From assembly GCA_003601695.1 (NCBI GenBank), contig PIYH01000033.1, positions 1 to 15,685 on the forward strand: DNA of 15,685 bases, in the 5' to 3' direction. The stretch is from Candidatus Bathyarchaeota archaeon. Lineage in GTDB: Archaea > Thermoproteota > Bathyarchaeia > Bathyarchaeales > DTEX01. Made by a program: the position numbers and the translations under genes. Of the stretch, positions 1 through 7,420 are shown piece after piece. The first letter of the stretch is position 1; each line of letters starts with the position of its first letter. The notes beneath the pieces are model-generated. The model did no database searches and was not told where the DNA came from. It saw nothing but the letters and a program-made list of their open reading frames with translations.

Positions 1-906
1 TTCTACTCTTCCAAGAGCTATTTTCTCGACGAGTCTCTCCCACTTTCTGACTCTTTCCCTTTCACATGTCATGTCATGAACATGTATGCCATACTTCATT
101 TTTAGTCCCTGAGCCCGCCCTTCATATTTTTCCTCTAATTTAGATAGCGCTGGGAAGAACTCCGTCCAATGAGTCCAGCAGTAGGGGAGTACCCCGTAAT
201 TTTCGAGCGCCCACTTCTGGATGGAATTCTTAATTCTTTCCTTGGCTATGGGAAACGCATCCGTCCCGTCTTTAAATCTCAATTCAAGAATAGCCGCGCA
301 GTGATTTATCCCCCCAGCAGAGGCAGGTAGAGCTAACTCTTGAGGGTCGACACTTAGAATCTCGCCGAGATAACTTGCATTCCGTGGGATGGAGCTACAT
401 GAACATAGACCGAAGGACTTTACTTTCGTATATCTTCTCATCGCCATTGTATTGGCAGTGACAGGATTCGTGTAATTAAAGACGAAGGCATCCGGCGAAA
501 CGTCCTCTAAATCTTTACCTACGCTTACAAGAATAGGAATGTGGCGAAATGCACGCATTATGCCGCCCGGACCGACCGAGTCTCCCACGTGCATGTAGAT
601 CCCGTATTTCGCGGGGAGCTCAATATCGACTTCCCAAGCGTCATTTCCTCCAACAGCAATGGCTGTTATTACAAAATCTGCATCTACAAGTGATTCTCTT
701 TGATTAGTAGTAGTCTCGATCCTGAGGTCTGCCTTCTCCTTCTTTATAAGATGTTTAGAGAGTGTTTCCATCATCTTTAGGCGGTGCTTATTTATATCCA
801 TAAGAGTAATCGTGCTTCCACTGAGTAACTTCGATTTGATGAAGAGCCGCATCAATTGAGGTGTAAATGTACTGCTTCCACCACCAATTATTGTAATCTT
901 CACCAT
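1..906 (-). CDS. GH4 family glycosidase, N-terminal 302 residues (cut by window edge)
   Basis: This is an NAD+- and metal-dependent glycosidase of GH4 (the family of 6-phospho-glucosidases, alpha-glucosidases and alpha-galactosidases), acting in the cytoplasm. My translation of the minus strand is open from 906 to base 1, giving 302 codons, so the C-terminal third lies outside. It shows a dinucleotide-binding start (ITIIGGGSS, residues 4-12), the strand-end acid in LMDIN (about 35-39), GDSVGPGGIMRAFR (108-121), NPVT (147-150), the metal-ligand Cys168 in GLCSC, and Asn201-His202 in GGINHCA. The usual CH pair of this family reads C-S here. GDSVGPGG resembles alpha-galactosidase/alpha-glucosidase members, but the substrate cannot be fixed. 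ATG at 906 was chosen because MVKITIIGGG is the normal family start; an in-frame ATG at 915 is possible. It diverges from the GH3 relic and is only distantly like the second GH4 protein at 1776. Confidence 0.88.
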   Translation of the reverse strand, partial: MVKITIIGGGSSTFTPQLMRLFIKSKLLSGSTITLMDINKHRLKMMETLSKHLIKKEKADLRIETTTNQRESLVDADFVITAIAVGGNDAWEVDIELPAKYGIYMHVGDSVGPGGIMRAFRHIPILVSVGKDLEDVSPDAFVFNYTNPVTANTMAMRRYTKVKSFGLCSCSSIPRNASYLGEILSVDPQELALPASAGGINHCAAILELRFKDGTDAFPIAKERIKNSIQKWALENYGVLPYCWTHWTEFFPALSKLEEKYEGRAQGLKMKYGIHVHDMTCERERVRKWERLVEKIALGRVE

Positions 907-1145
907 TTTTCTCATCGCCTTTTTAATAATCAATACCCTACTTTTCTTTTTACGTTCAGTCCTAAAAAATATGTTAATGACTGAGATTTAATACAAGCAC
1001 TCGTTCATCCATGTTTTTCTTTTTTACATGACAGGCATACTTCGCTATATTTGAGATTTTGAAGATACTGGTTTATTGTCTTTCTCGAGATATCTCAAAT
1101 TTTATATCTTATCGAAATAAATTTCAGATAATCATTTTCGACGTG
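907..1145. promoter_or_regulatory. Divergent intergenic region with two candidate promoters and dyad sites
   Basis: This spacer lies between the leftward GH4 gene and the rightward GH3 relic. On the minus strand a TATA-like CATATTTTTTAG (about 962-973) sits between the arms of a 6-base dyad, TCAGTC (956-961) and GACTGA (979-984). On the plus strand TTTTATATC (about 1100-1108) is a TATA candidate about 40 bases before the relic's ATG. Just upstream of it are GAGATATCTC (1087-1096, a perfect palindrome) and an inverted pair, TTGAGAT (1051-1057) and ATCTCAA (1092-1098). I infer sugar-responsive operators; no regulator gene is in the window. Confidence 0.4.
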
Positions 1146-1655
1146 ATGAAAGATAAATCTTCCTCTGATGTGGAAATAGAGGAGAGAGTGAATAGCCTAC
1201 TTTCAAGGATGACTCTAGAAGGGAGGATTGACTAATTGAGGGCTGCGAGAATATCCCATTTGGTCACGGCCTTAGCTACACGAGATTTAAACTATAGCAA
1301 TCTCAAGAGAATCCCGGAGAAGATACATGCAGGAAGCAGGGTCAACGTATATGTGGATGTGAAGAATATAGGCGAATATGAAGGCGACGAGGTGGTTCGG
1401 CTATACATGCATAAACGAGCTTCAAGCGCATCTAGGCCGGTAAAGAAGTTGAAAGTTTTCAAGAGGATAACGCTTAAGCCGGGAGAAATGAAGACCGTAA
1501 GTTTCCGTCTCGGGGTAGAATAATTAGCCGCGTATGATCCGGAGATGAAATTCGCGGTTGAGCCTGGAGTATATGAGATTATAATCGGCAGTTCCTCAGA
1601 GGATATAAGACTTCAAGGGGAGCTCCAAGTGATGCAGGCACGTAGCGAAATATGA
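1146..1655 (+). pseudogene. GH3 beta-glucosidase relic: both ends kept, catalytic core deleted, two in-frame stops
   Basis: All pieces are in one frame. Codons 1-29 (1146-1232) read like the extreme N-terminus of GH3 beta-glucosidases (EERVNSLLSRMTLEGRID, compare the family's RV..LLS.MTLEEKI.QL). A TAA at 1233 follows, where the family usually has Gln. From 1236 the frame jumps to the C-terminal fibronectin III-like domain (NYSNLK, VDVKNIGEYEGDEVVRLYM, RPVKKLKVFKRITLKPGE), a TAA at 1521 interrupts it, and the rest of the domain (LAAYDPEM, EPGVYEIIIGSSSEDIRL) runs to TGA at 1653. GH3 enzymes of this architecture usually have 650-800 residues, so I infer that about 500-600 codons, including both catalytic domains, were lost by an in-frame deletion near 1240. 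CAA to TAA and GAA to TAA would each explain a stop by one substitution. An isolated ORF could start at TTG 1236 (95 codons), but no function is expected. Confidence 0.85.
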
Positions 1656-1775
1656 TGATTCATTCGCTGGTAAATTATCTATATAGAGTGCACATCTGGT
1701 TATCACTTAAGTTTTTTTATCCTCAAGCATCCTTTAATGTTTATATAACTACTTTAAAGCTGAGGGGAAAATACT
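1656..1775 (+). promoter_or_regulatory. Promoter and strong Shine-Dalgarno of the GH4 gene
   Basis: A TATA-like TTTATATAAC lies at about 1740-1749, and a second AT-rich candidate (AAGTTTTTTTATCC) at about 1709-1722. A strong Shine-Dalgarno, GAGGGGA (1762-1768), sits 7 bases before the TTG start at 1776 and supports that start. If the nearer TATA box were used, transcription would begin about at the Shine-Dalgarno, so the upstream box may be the working one. Confidence 0.5.
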
Positions 1776-3278
1776 TTGGGTCCCAAGATTGTTTTTATAG
1801 GTGCTGGTAGCGCCAGATGGACAAGTAGAATTCTAGCAGATATATTCTTGAATGAAGATCTACGTGACTCTGAAATATGGCTTATGGATATTGACGATTA
1901 TAGGCTTAATCTCATATCAACGCTGGCTAGAAGGTACGTTAAAGAGCTTAAGATTCCAATGGAGGTACATGCCACAAAAGATAGAGCTGAAGCCATTAAG
2001 GGCGCTGACTTTGTAATATCTACGGCTCTTCCTAAGGGCTACATGTACTATGAGAAGATGAGAGATGCATCGGAGGAACATGGCTACTATAGGGGAATCA
2101 ACAGTGTAGAATGGAATTACGTGGGAGATTATCATACGATATGGGGCTACTATCTTTTCAAGCTCTACATGGAAATAGCCAGAGATATAGAGGATTTCGC
2201 TCCGGATGCCTGGTTCTTCATAGTCTCGAATCCAGTTCTCGAGTTGACGACGATGATAGGTAGAGAGACTAAGGTTAATGTAGCCGGCATCTGTCATGGC
2301 TTTCTTGGCTATAGATCTGTCATAGAAGTTCTAGCTATGCGCCTAGCCAAGGAAAAATTTGGCAAGAATATAATTCCACACTGTGCTACCCATAGAGCTG
2401 AATGCTACGATGAGCTTAGGAGGATCATTAATCTGGAGGATGTTGAGGTTGAGATGAAGGGATTAAATCACGTCATATGGCTAACGAAATTCGAATATAA
2501 GGGCGAAGATGCCTATAAGTACCTAGATAACTGGATCAAAGAAGATGCTGAGGAATACTGGTCGGTATGGAGAGAGCATACGATGAGTCCGTGGGATCTA
2601 GATTTATGTCCCGCAGCCATAGACATGTACAAGACTTATGGATATTTACCTATAGGAGACAGTGTTCGAGGAGGCACATGGAAGTATCATTGGGATCTTA
2701 GAACTAAACAATACTGGTATGGCCCTTATGGAGGACCAGACTCTGAGATAGGATGCGCCATAAGGATCCTTCAGGTTAGGAGAAGAATCGAAGAGATAGC
2801 TAGGATGGCTTTTGATAGATCTAGGCCCATTTCGCAGTCTATGCCGTTAAAGCCAAGCGGCGAGGTTATAGTAACATTGATGGATTCCTTATATAATGGT
2901 AAGCCTGCTGATAGCTATGAGATTTCATTTCTCAGCGGGCAGGTGCGAGCTCCGATATATGTAAATATCTTGAATAACGGAACCATATCGAATCTCCCTG
3001 ATGATATAGCCGTGGAAACTCATGTGAGAGTAGATAGTAGTGGCATTCATCCAATATCAAGAGGCACAATCCCAGATAAACTCTACAAGTATGTCATGTT
3101 ACCTAGGATCACAAGAGCTGAATGGGCTCTAGAAGCCAATCTAAGAGGCGGCAGAGATACACTTTTCCAGTGGCTCATAGTTGATGTGAGGACTAGAAAT
3201 ATGAAGCAAATAGACGATGTAATAAATGCGATACTAGAGCTTCCAGAAAATAAAGAAATGGCAAAACACTTCAGTTAA
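1776..3278 (+). CDS. GH4 family alpha-glucosidase/alpha-galactosidase-like enzyme
   Basis: This is a full-length 500-residue GH4 glycosidase using NAD+ and a divalent metal through an oxidation-elimination mechanism. Visible motifs are the dinucleotide fold (FIGAGSARW, 7-15; LMDID, 36-40), GYYRGI (103-108), SNPV (151-154), the metal-ligand Cys173 in GICHG, Asn231-His232 in GLNHVIWL, SPAAIDMY-type CPAAIDMYKTYG (278-289), PIGDSVR (292-298) and DSEIG. From memory it matches Thermotoga AglA-type alpha-glucosidases from end to end, including the LPENKEM tail. Relative to them it has an extra Cys-containing segment between the CHG and NH motifs (about 190-222). The TTG start is supported by GAGGGGA upstream and by the family-typical start KIVFIGAGS. 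No signal peptide is seen. The galactokinase-like gene downstream suggests a galactoside or glucoside substrate, but that is inference. Confidence 0.92.
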   Translation: MGPKIVFIGAGSARWTSRILADIFLNEDLRDSEIWLMDIDDYRLNLISTLARRYVKELKIPMEVHATKDRAEAIKGADFVISTALPKGYMYYEKMRDASEEHGYYRGINSVEWNYVGDYHTIWGYYLFKLYMEIARDIEDFAPDAWFFIVSNPVLELTTMIGRETKVNVAGICHGFLGYRSVIEVLAMRLAKEKFGKNIIPHCATHRAECYDELRRIINLEDVEVEMKGLNHVIWLTKFEYKGEDAYKYLDNWIKEDAEEYWSVWREHTMSPWDLDLCPAAIDMYKTYGYLPIGDSVRGGTWKYHWDLRTKQYWYGPYGGPDSEIGCAIRILQVRRRIEEIARMAFDRSRPISQSMPLKPSGEVIVTLMDSLYNGKPADSYEISFLSGQVRAPIYVNILNNGTISNLPDDIAVETHVRVDSSGIHPISRGTIPDKLYKYVMLPRITRAEWALEANLRGGRDTLFQWLIVDVRTRNMKQIDDVINAILELPENKEMAKHFS

Positions 3279-3884
3279 TAAGGCGGATTAGTCTCTTCTA
3301 GAATCATCAGAGCGCCGAATTGAGTTAAAAAGCGATTCTAGAACATACTTCATTGTTTCCCTTCGAAATCAAGTTTCCAGCATAAAATCCATTATTTTAT
3401 AAGTCTAATGAATCAAAAAGACTATGATTACCTTTATTGATGAATACTGTTGCCAGTCTTCTTACGGCATGTCGCCAGCACTAGGACACTGTTTGTTCCT
3501 TTTCAAGAAAAGTTTCAGACTGATCGTTATGTTATTTTTTAGTTGGAGATGCTCATCGCATCCTTATCTAGTTTAATAGTTCCAGGCTGAGATAAACGAG
3601 ATAACAATGTCAATTGTAGATCTTCACTCAGGAGTATAATTGTCTATTTTATCGACCGTTCCATCAATATTTGCACTTAATTCTAAGCTTGAAGAATCAG
3701 CCTTATCGCTATCACATGAAAAATATGGTAAAGGAGGACTTCTGGATTAGTATAGTTTATTGAAGAGAGCGGATAATGAAGAAAACAAAATAATTTTATT
3801 GCATATATTTATGAGTCTTCTCTTCCTTAAATATTCTTTAAAGAAACCTTTTACATATGACTTTAAAAAAGGCTGGTAGAAACC
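3279..3884. other. AT-rich intergenic region; inverted repeat and promoter, no gene recognised
   Basis: I find no convincing coding sequence on either strand here. Right after the GH4 stop there is a perfect 10-base inverted repeat, TTCTAGAATC (3296-3305) and GATTCTAGAA (3334-3343), 28 bases apart; each arm contains the palindrome TTCTAGAA. It could be a transcript-end hairpin or paired operators. Near the right end, CTTAAATATTC (about 3829-3839) and ACTTTAAAAAAGG (about 3860-3872) are TATA candidates for the kinase gene. The remainder looks like decayed or spacer DNA. Confidence 0.45.
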
Positions 3885-5546
3885 GTGACCAAATCTTCGA
3901 TAGATAAGTGGATAAAATTCCTCTCCACTTCTTCCAGCAGGCTTAGAAAATTTCTCGCGTGGATCTGCGGCGAGAACCCTGAAGCCATGGAGGCTAAGAG
4001 GCTCATGTATCTTAAGGCTGCTGAAGAATTCAAAAATGCTTTCGACTCTAAAGGCGAGGTGATCTTTGCTAGAGCCCCCGGAAGAGTCAATTTAATGGGG
4101 AGACATATGGACTTCATGGGAGGATATGTTAATCCTATAGCGACTGAGGCTGAGATCTTCGTTTTTGCCCAAGCGCGAGATGATGATTGGGTATACTTGA
4201 GAAATATGAATCCATGCTATGAGCCGAATTGTTTCCAAATAACACAGGAGCTTCCCGAAGAGAAGATAAGGAATCTCCAACATTGGGACAGATGGACAGT
4301 GAAGAGATTTAATGAAGACCTCAAGAAGGGTGTGAAGAGAGATTGGGACGCGTATGTTAAAGGCTTGCTTATTCATCTCCAAAACTACTATAGACTCGAA
4401 GATGGAGGATTCATTAAAAAGATTAGAGGCATGGATATCCTTGTCGGAGGAGATCTTCCAGCTCGCAGAGGCCTCTCTTCCTCATCGGCTCTTGTCACAG
4501 CAATCGCCTTAGTCGTTAGAGAAATAAATAACATAAATATTCCGCTAGGCGAGTTCATAGATCTCATAGGTTTCTCAGAATGGTTTGTTATGACTAGGGG
4601 GGCTTGCGCTGATCATGCAGCCATCACGCTATGTAAGCGGGGATATGTCTCGCATATAGGCTCCCAGCCGACTGACGTAAGTAAGGTGACGTATGCACCT
4701 TTTCCGGAGGATTACTGCGTGCTTATAGTTGGATCAGGCTTTGAGAGGCCGCAGGATGAAGAAACCCGTAACTTCCTAAGGGTTACAGCAGCATCCTATG
4801 AGATCGCTGCGCTTTTAATTAAGGATTTTTATCCTGAATATGCTTCTAAGATAAAATGGTTAAGGGATGTCTCAACAAGAAATCTTAATGTGAGCCTATC
4901 CAAAATATATGAGATCCTCAAGTCTCTGCCAGTTAAGGCTGACAGGGATAACCTCAGAAGTCTCATAAGCGAGGAACACCTTAACGAACTCGAGGAGATA
5001 TTCTCAGACCATAAGGCTCCAAAGGACGGTTATAATATTCGCCAAGTAGCCCTCTACGGATTGGCCGAAGCTGAGAGAGCTCATATCTTTCCAAGATTTC
5101 TCAGGGAGGGAAGAATAAGGGAGATTCTGAGACTTATCAAGACCTCGCATGATGGAGATAGAGTTTCGAAGTTCGCTCCTGATGGGAAAAGACTTCCGTG
5201 GGATACAGGCTGGTCAAGTTCAGACGAACGTATTGATGAGCTTCTAAAGATGATTGACAAGGGATATCTAGAGGAAGCTCAATTGTACTGGCAGCCGGGC
5301 GGGTTTGAGAGAAGTATCCCCCCAATAGATCATTTATGTGACATAATAGATTACTTTATGGAAGGCGAAGCTGAGGGGCAGATAATCGGAGCTGGTCTTG
5401 GAGGAGATGTGCTGATTCTAGCTAGAAAGAGGGATGTGAATAAGCTGAGGGAAATCTTAAGGGAAAAGTATTTCAGGTTTTATGGAGTTAAAGAGGAAAT
5501 TACTATTGTCTCTCCGGGGCAGAGGGCTTCCATATTTAAGCTTTAG
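3885..5546 (+). CDS. Galactokinase-like GHMP sugar kinase
   Basis: This cytoplasmic kinase of the GHMP family most probably phosphorylates galactose or a related hexose with ATP. Three family motifs are clear: the galactokinase signature region ARAPGRVNLMGRHMDFMGG (62-80), the ATP loop GDLPARRGLSSSSAL (189-203) and the late glycine motif GAGLGG (502-507). Asp243 in GACADHAAIT stands where the catalytic Asp of galactokinase (MDQ) is expected. Two things are odd. The protein has 553 residues against about 350-450 for classic GalK, with about 60 extra residues in front and inserts in the middle. The sugar-binding GEHTDY reads GRHMDF, so the Glu and Thr that normally meet the sugar are Arg and Met. 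The substrate may therefore differ from galactose. GTG at 3885 has a weak GGTAG upstream. The gene follows the GH4 gene in the same direction but has its own promoter candidates. Confidence 0.8.
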   Translation: MTKSSIDKWIKFLSTSSSRLRKFLAWICGENPEAMEAKRLMYLKAAEEFKNAFDSKGEVIFARAPGRVNLMGRHMDFMGGYVNPIATEAEIFVFAQARDDDWVYLRNMNPCYEPNCFQITQELPEEKIRNLQHWDRWTVKRFNEDLKKGVKRDWDAYVKGLLIHLQNYYRLEDGGFIKKIRGMDILVGGDLPARRGLSSSSALVTAIALVVREINNINIPLGEFIDLIGFSEWFVMTRGACADHAAITLCKRGYVSHIGSQPTDVSKVTYAPFPEDYCVLIVGSGFERPQDEETRNFLRVTAASYEIAALLIKDFYPEYASKIKWLRDVSTRNLNVSLSKIYEILKSLPVKADRDNLRSLISEEHLNELEEIFSDHKAPKDGYNIRQVALYGLAEAERAHIFPRFLREGRIREILRLIKTSHDGDRVSKFAPDGKRLPWDTGWSSSDERIDELLKMIDKGYLEEAQLYWQPGGFERSIPPIDHLCDIIDYFMEGEAEGQIIGAGLGGDVLILARKRDVNKLREILREKYFRFYGVKEEITIVSPGQRASIFKL

Positions 5547-5716
5547 TCTTTCCGTAGGGTCTTAATCATGATGAATCTCTCTGATGGCGGATAAAACTTC
5601 GGAGGCGAATTTTCCGTTGATTCTAGGAGTATTTCAATATATCTTTCCAAAGAAGTTACTAAAGCATATCTAGACTATAGGTCTCCTCGGACTGTATGCC
5701 GCATTAATTGTCTGTA
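5547..5716. other. Convergent intergenic region, nothing recognised
   Basis: This spacer lies between the ends of the kinase gene (+) and the FrhB-CBS gene (-). I see no gene, strong hairpin or long T-run that would mark a clear terminator on either strand. Confidence 0.4.
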
Positions 5717-7267
5717 TTATACAAGTTTTTTCATAGGCCATTTTAATACATGCATTATATCGGTCTTCGTTATTATTCCAAGCAGTTTCCTATGATCCTT
5801 TCTGTCCACGATTATTATCTTTCCAATCTTGTGTTGGATCATCTTTTCGTAGATCTCCATTAATGAGCTATCTGGATGCGCAGTTACGATCTTACTATGG
5901 GCTACTTCTCTGACTAGTACTCCTCCGCGTTTAGATGGCAAAACCTTAGAGATATCGTCGAACGTTACTATTCCGAGCAGCTTTCCCTCATCATCAACAA
6001 TTGGATATCCCGTATGATGATACCTCGTCATGATTGCGAGAAGCCCCTCAAGCGTCGTCTCAGGCGTGACTGTTATGACATTCTTCGTCATTATGTGCTC
6101 GGCTTTAAGGCTTGAGAGAAGATTTATCTCGCGTGGAAGAAATTCCCTTAGGCGAATTGATATAGGCGGCACTGGTTCCCCATGTTTCTTCCTCCTCTCA
6201 ACCTCCTCCGTCGCATATTTTCTCTTGAGAAAACTCATTCTGACGAAGTGGGCATAAACGTTCGGTTCCTCCTCTATCTTTCTGGTGCGTATAACATCTG
6301 CCTTAACAGCTTCTTCAAATATTTCCTCGCCAATTTCAGTTCTGATTATTACAGTTGACCAGTCTTTTAGCGGATGAGCTCCTCCAACTGAGATGTCGGC
6401 AAGCTCCGATGTAAAGTCCTCACACATTCTACAGATGCTTAAGGTATGAGCCTTTATCTCGGGTATCGAGATCGCCGCTACCTTTCCATTCTTCAATGAG
6501 ACCTTATATTTCCCGTCCATATCGATCCTTAAGATGTCACCAGCTTCTATACCGTATCTCTCCTTAAGGAATCGAGTGAGCTCGGGAAGAGAGAAGCTCC
6601 AGAGACACGTTAATCCTATCACTATCCTTAAGCTATTCATAATCTTATGCTCCCAAGCCTCAAGTTTCCTGATCGCTCGCACATGGCATGGCGTTCCAAC
6701 AAACGCTATTTTAGTCTTACCATACTCGTGAACTGCTTTTCCAAAGGCCATCGCAACGGATGAGGGAAAATACTCGTAGTCAACCGTGGATAGGAGATCG
6801 TCTGGAACGAGGCTGAGTAAAGGCCTAATCTCTATAGAAGTCTCCTTCTCCCGCTCGGAAGTTATAGCGCTGTCTATAAATCCAGTCTTGATTGCATGCA
6901 TCAGCAATGCTGTAACGACTCCTCCGCTGTGACTCAGATCTCTCAACTTCTTATCGACAGCTTGTGCAAGAAGCATCCTTCTGTAGTAGCCGATGCCTTC
7001 AGCTCTATTCGGAGCGTTTGCTACGAATCCTAGGGTTTCAAATAGAAGAGCCTCCGTGAATGGACATATATCATAGCAGATTGAACAAAAATCCATGAAG
7101 TCTGCGCAGTTATGAGTATAATTTAGCCGTCTATTCTCAATCTTTAAAGCGTGAATAGGACATGCGGATTCGCATGCGCCGCAGAGATTACAGAATCCAG
7201 GATCAATTATTCTTCTTTTCAAATCATTATACGCAATTAAGTCTTTAGAAGTCTTCATGGTTCTCAC
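5717..7267 (-). CDS. FrhB-like F420/ferredoxin oxidoreductase fused to a CBS domain pair
   Basis: The first ~385 residues belong to the coenzyme F420 hydrogenase/dehydrogenase beta-subunit family (FrhB, FpoF, FdhB), flavoproteins that pass electrons between Fe-S clusters and F420 or another acceptor. A [4Fe-4S] motif CNLCGACESACP uses Cys26, 29, 32 and 36. More cysteines follow at 54, 61, 64 and 68. Family motifs are SHSGGVVTALL (112-122), VGTPCHVRAIRKLE (190-203), CRMCEDF (279-285) and ELADISVGG (288-296). Residues ~390-510 form two CBS domains (HIMTKNVITVTPETTL...GIVTFDDI, then VREVAHSKIVTAHP...GIITKTDI), which in other proteins bind adenine nucleotides or S-adenosylmethionine. The fusion suggests activity gated by a nucleotide (inference). 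The start is GTG 7267 or ATG 7258; the latter has GTGA 5 bases upstream. It lies 153 bases after the hydrogenase ferredoxin gene and may be co-transcribed or use its own promoter. Whether it reduces F420 is unproven. Confidence 0.86.
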   Translation of the reverse strand: MRTMKTSKDLIAYNDLKRRIIDPGFCNLCGACESACPIHALKIENRRLNYTHNCADFMDFCSICYDICPFTEALLFETLGFVANAPNRAEGIGYYRRMLLAQAVDKKLRDLSHSGGVVTALLMHAIKTGFIDSAITSEREKETSIEIRPLLSLVPDDLLSTVDYEYFPSSVAMAFGKAVHEYGKTKIAFVGTPCHVRAIRKLEAWEHKIMNSLRIVIGLTCLWSFSLPELTRFLKERYGIEAGDILRIDMDGKYKVSLKNGKVAAISIPEIKAHTLSICRMCEDFTSELADISVGGAHPLKDWSTVIIRTEIGEEIFEEAVKADVIRTRKIEEEPNVYAHFVRMSFLKRKYATEEVERRKKHGEPVPPISIRLREFLPREINLLSSLKAEHIMTKNVITVTPETTLEGLLAIMTRYHHTGYPIVDDEGKLLGIVTFDDISKVLPSKRGGVLVREVAHSKIVTAHPDSSLMEIYEKMIQHKIGKIIIVDRKDHRKLLGIITKTDIMHVLKWPMKKLV

Positions 7268-7420
7268 TCATACTCTATTTTTTCACAATCCCATAAATCA
7301 TTTTTATCTGTAGAGTGATAGGAATATCTCTTACTTTGGGTTTAAAGGGAATCCAATTAATCTACACTTATTCCATAAAGGCTAATAGATAATTTTTCTG
7401 AGGAAATTGATATTCTAGTG
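7268..7420 (-). promoter_or_regulatory. Gap before the FrhB-CBS gene with a weak promoter candidate
   Basis: Read on the minus strand, GATTTATGGG (about 7290-7299) lies about 25-30 bases before the start codon at 7267, a distance that would give an almost leaderless message. The match to an archaeal TATA box is modest. No gene is seen in this spacer. Confidence 0.3.

Noticed and set aside
1233..1523. Stop-codon read-through or recoding in the GH3 relic
   Set aside because: Both stops are TAA, not the TAG or TGA used for pyrrolysine or selenocysteine, and the catalytic domains are gone, so read-through would not restore an enzyme.
1917..2297. Antisense and alternative-frame open stretches inside the GH4, kinase, hydrogenase and hyp genes
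   Set aside because: All lie opposite or out of frame within genes with strong family motifs, and none shows recognisable domains or independent ribosome sites.
3600..3770. Small minus-strand open stretch in the 3279-3884 spacer
   Set aside because: The frame of about 45 codons has no start codon, ribosome site or recognisable similarity. It looks like chance in AT-rich DNA.
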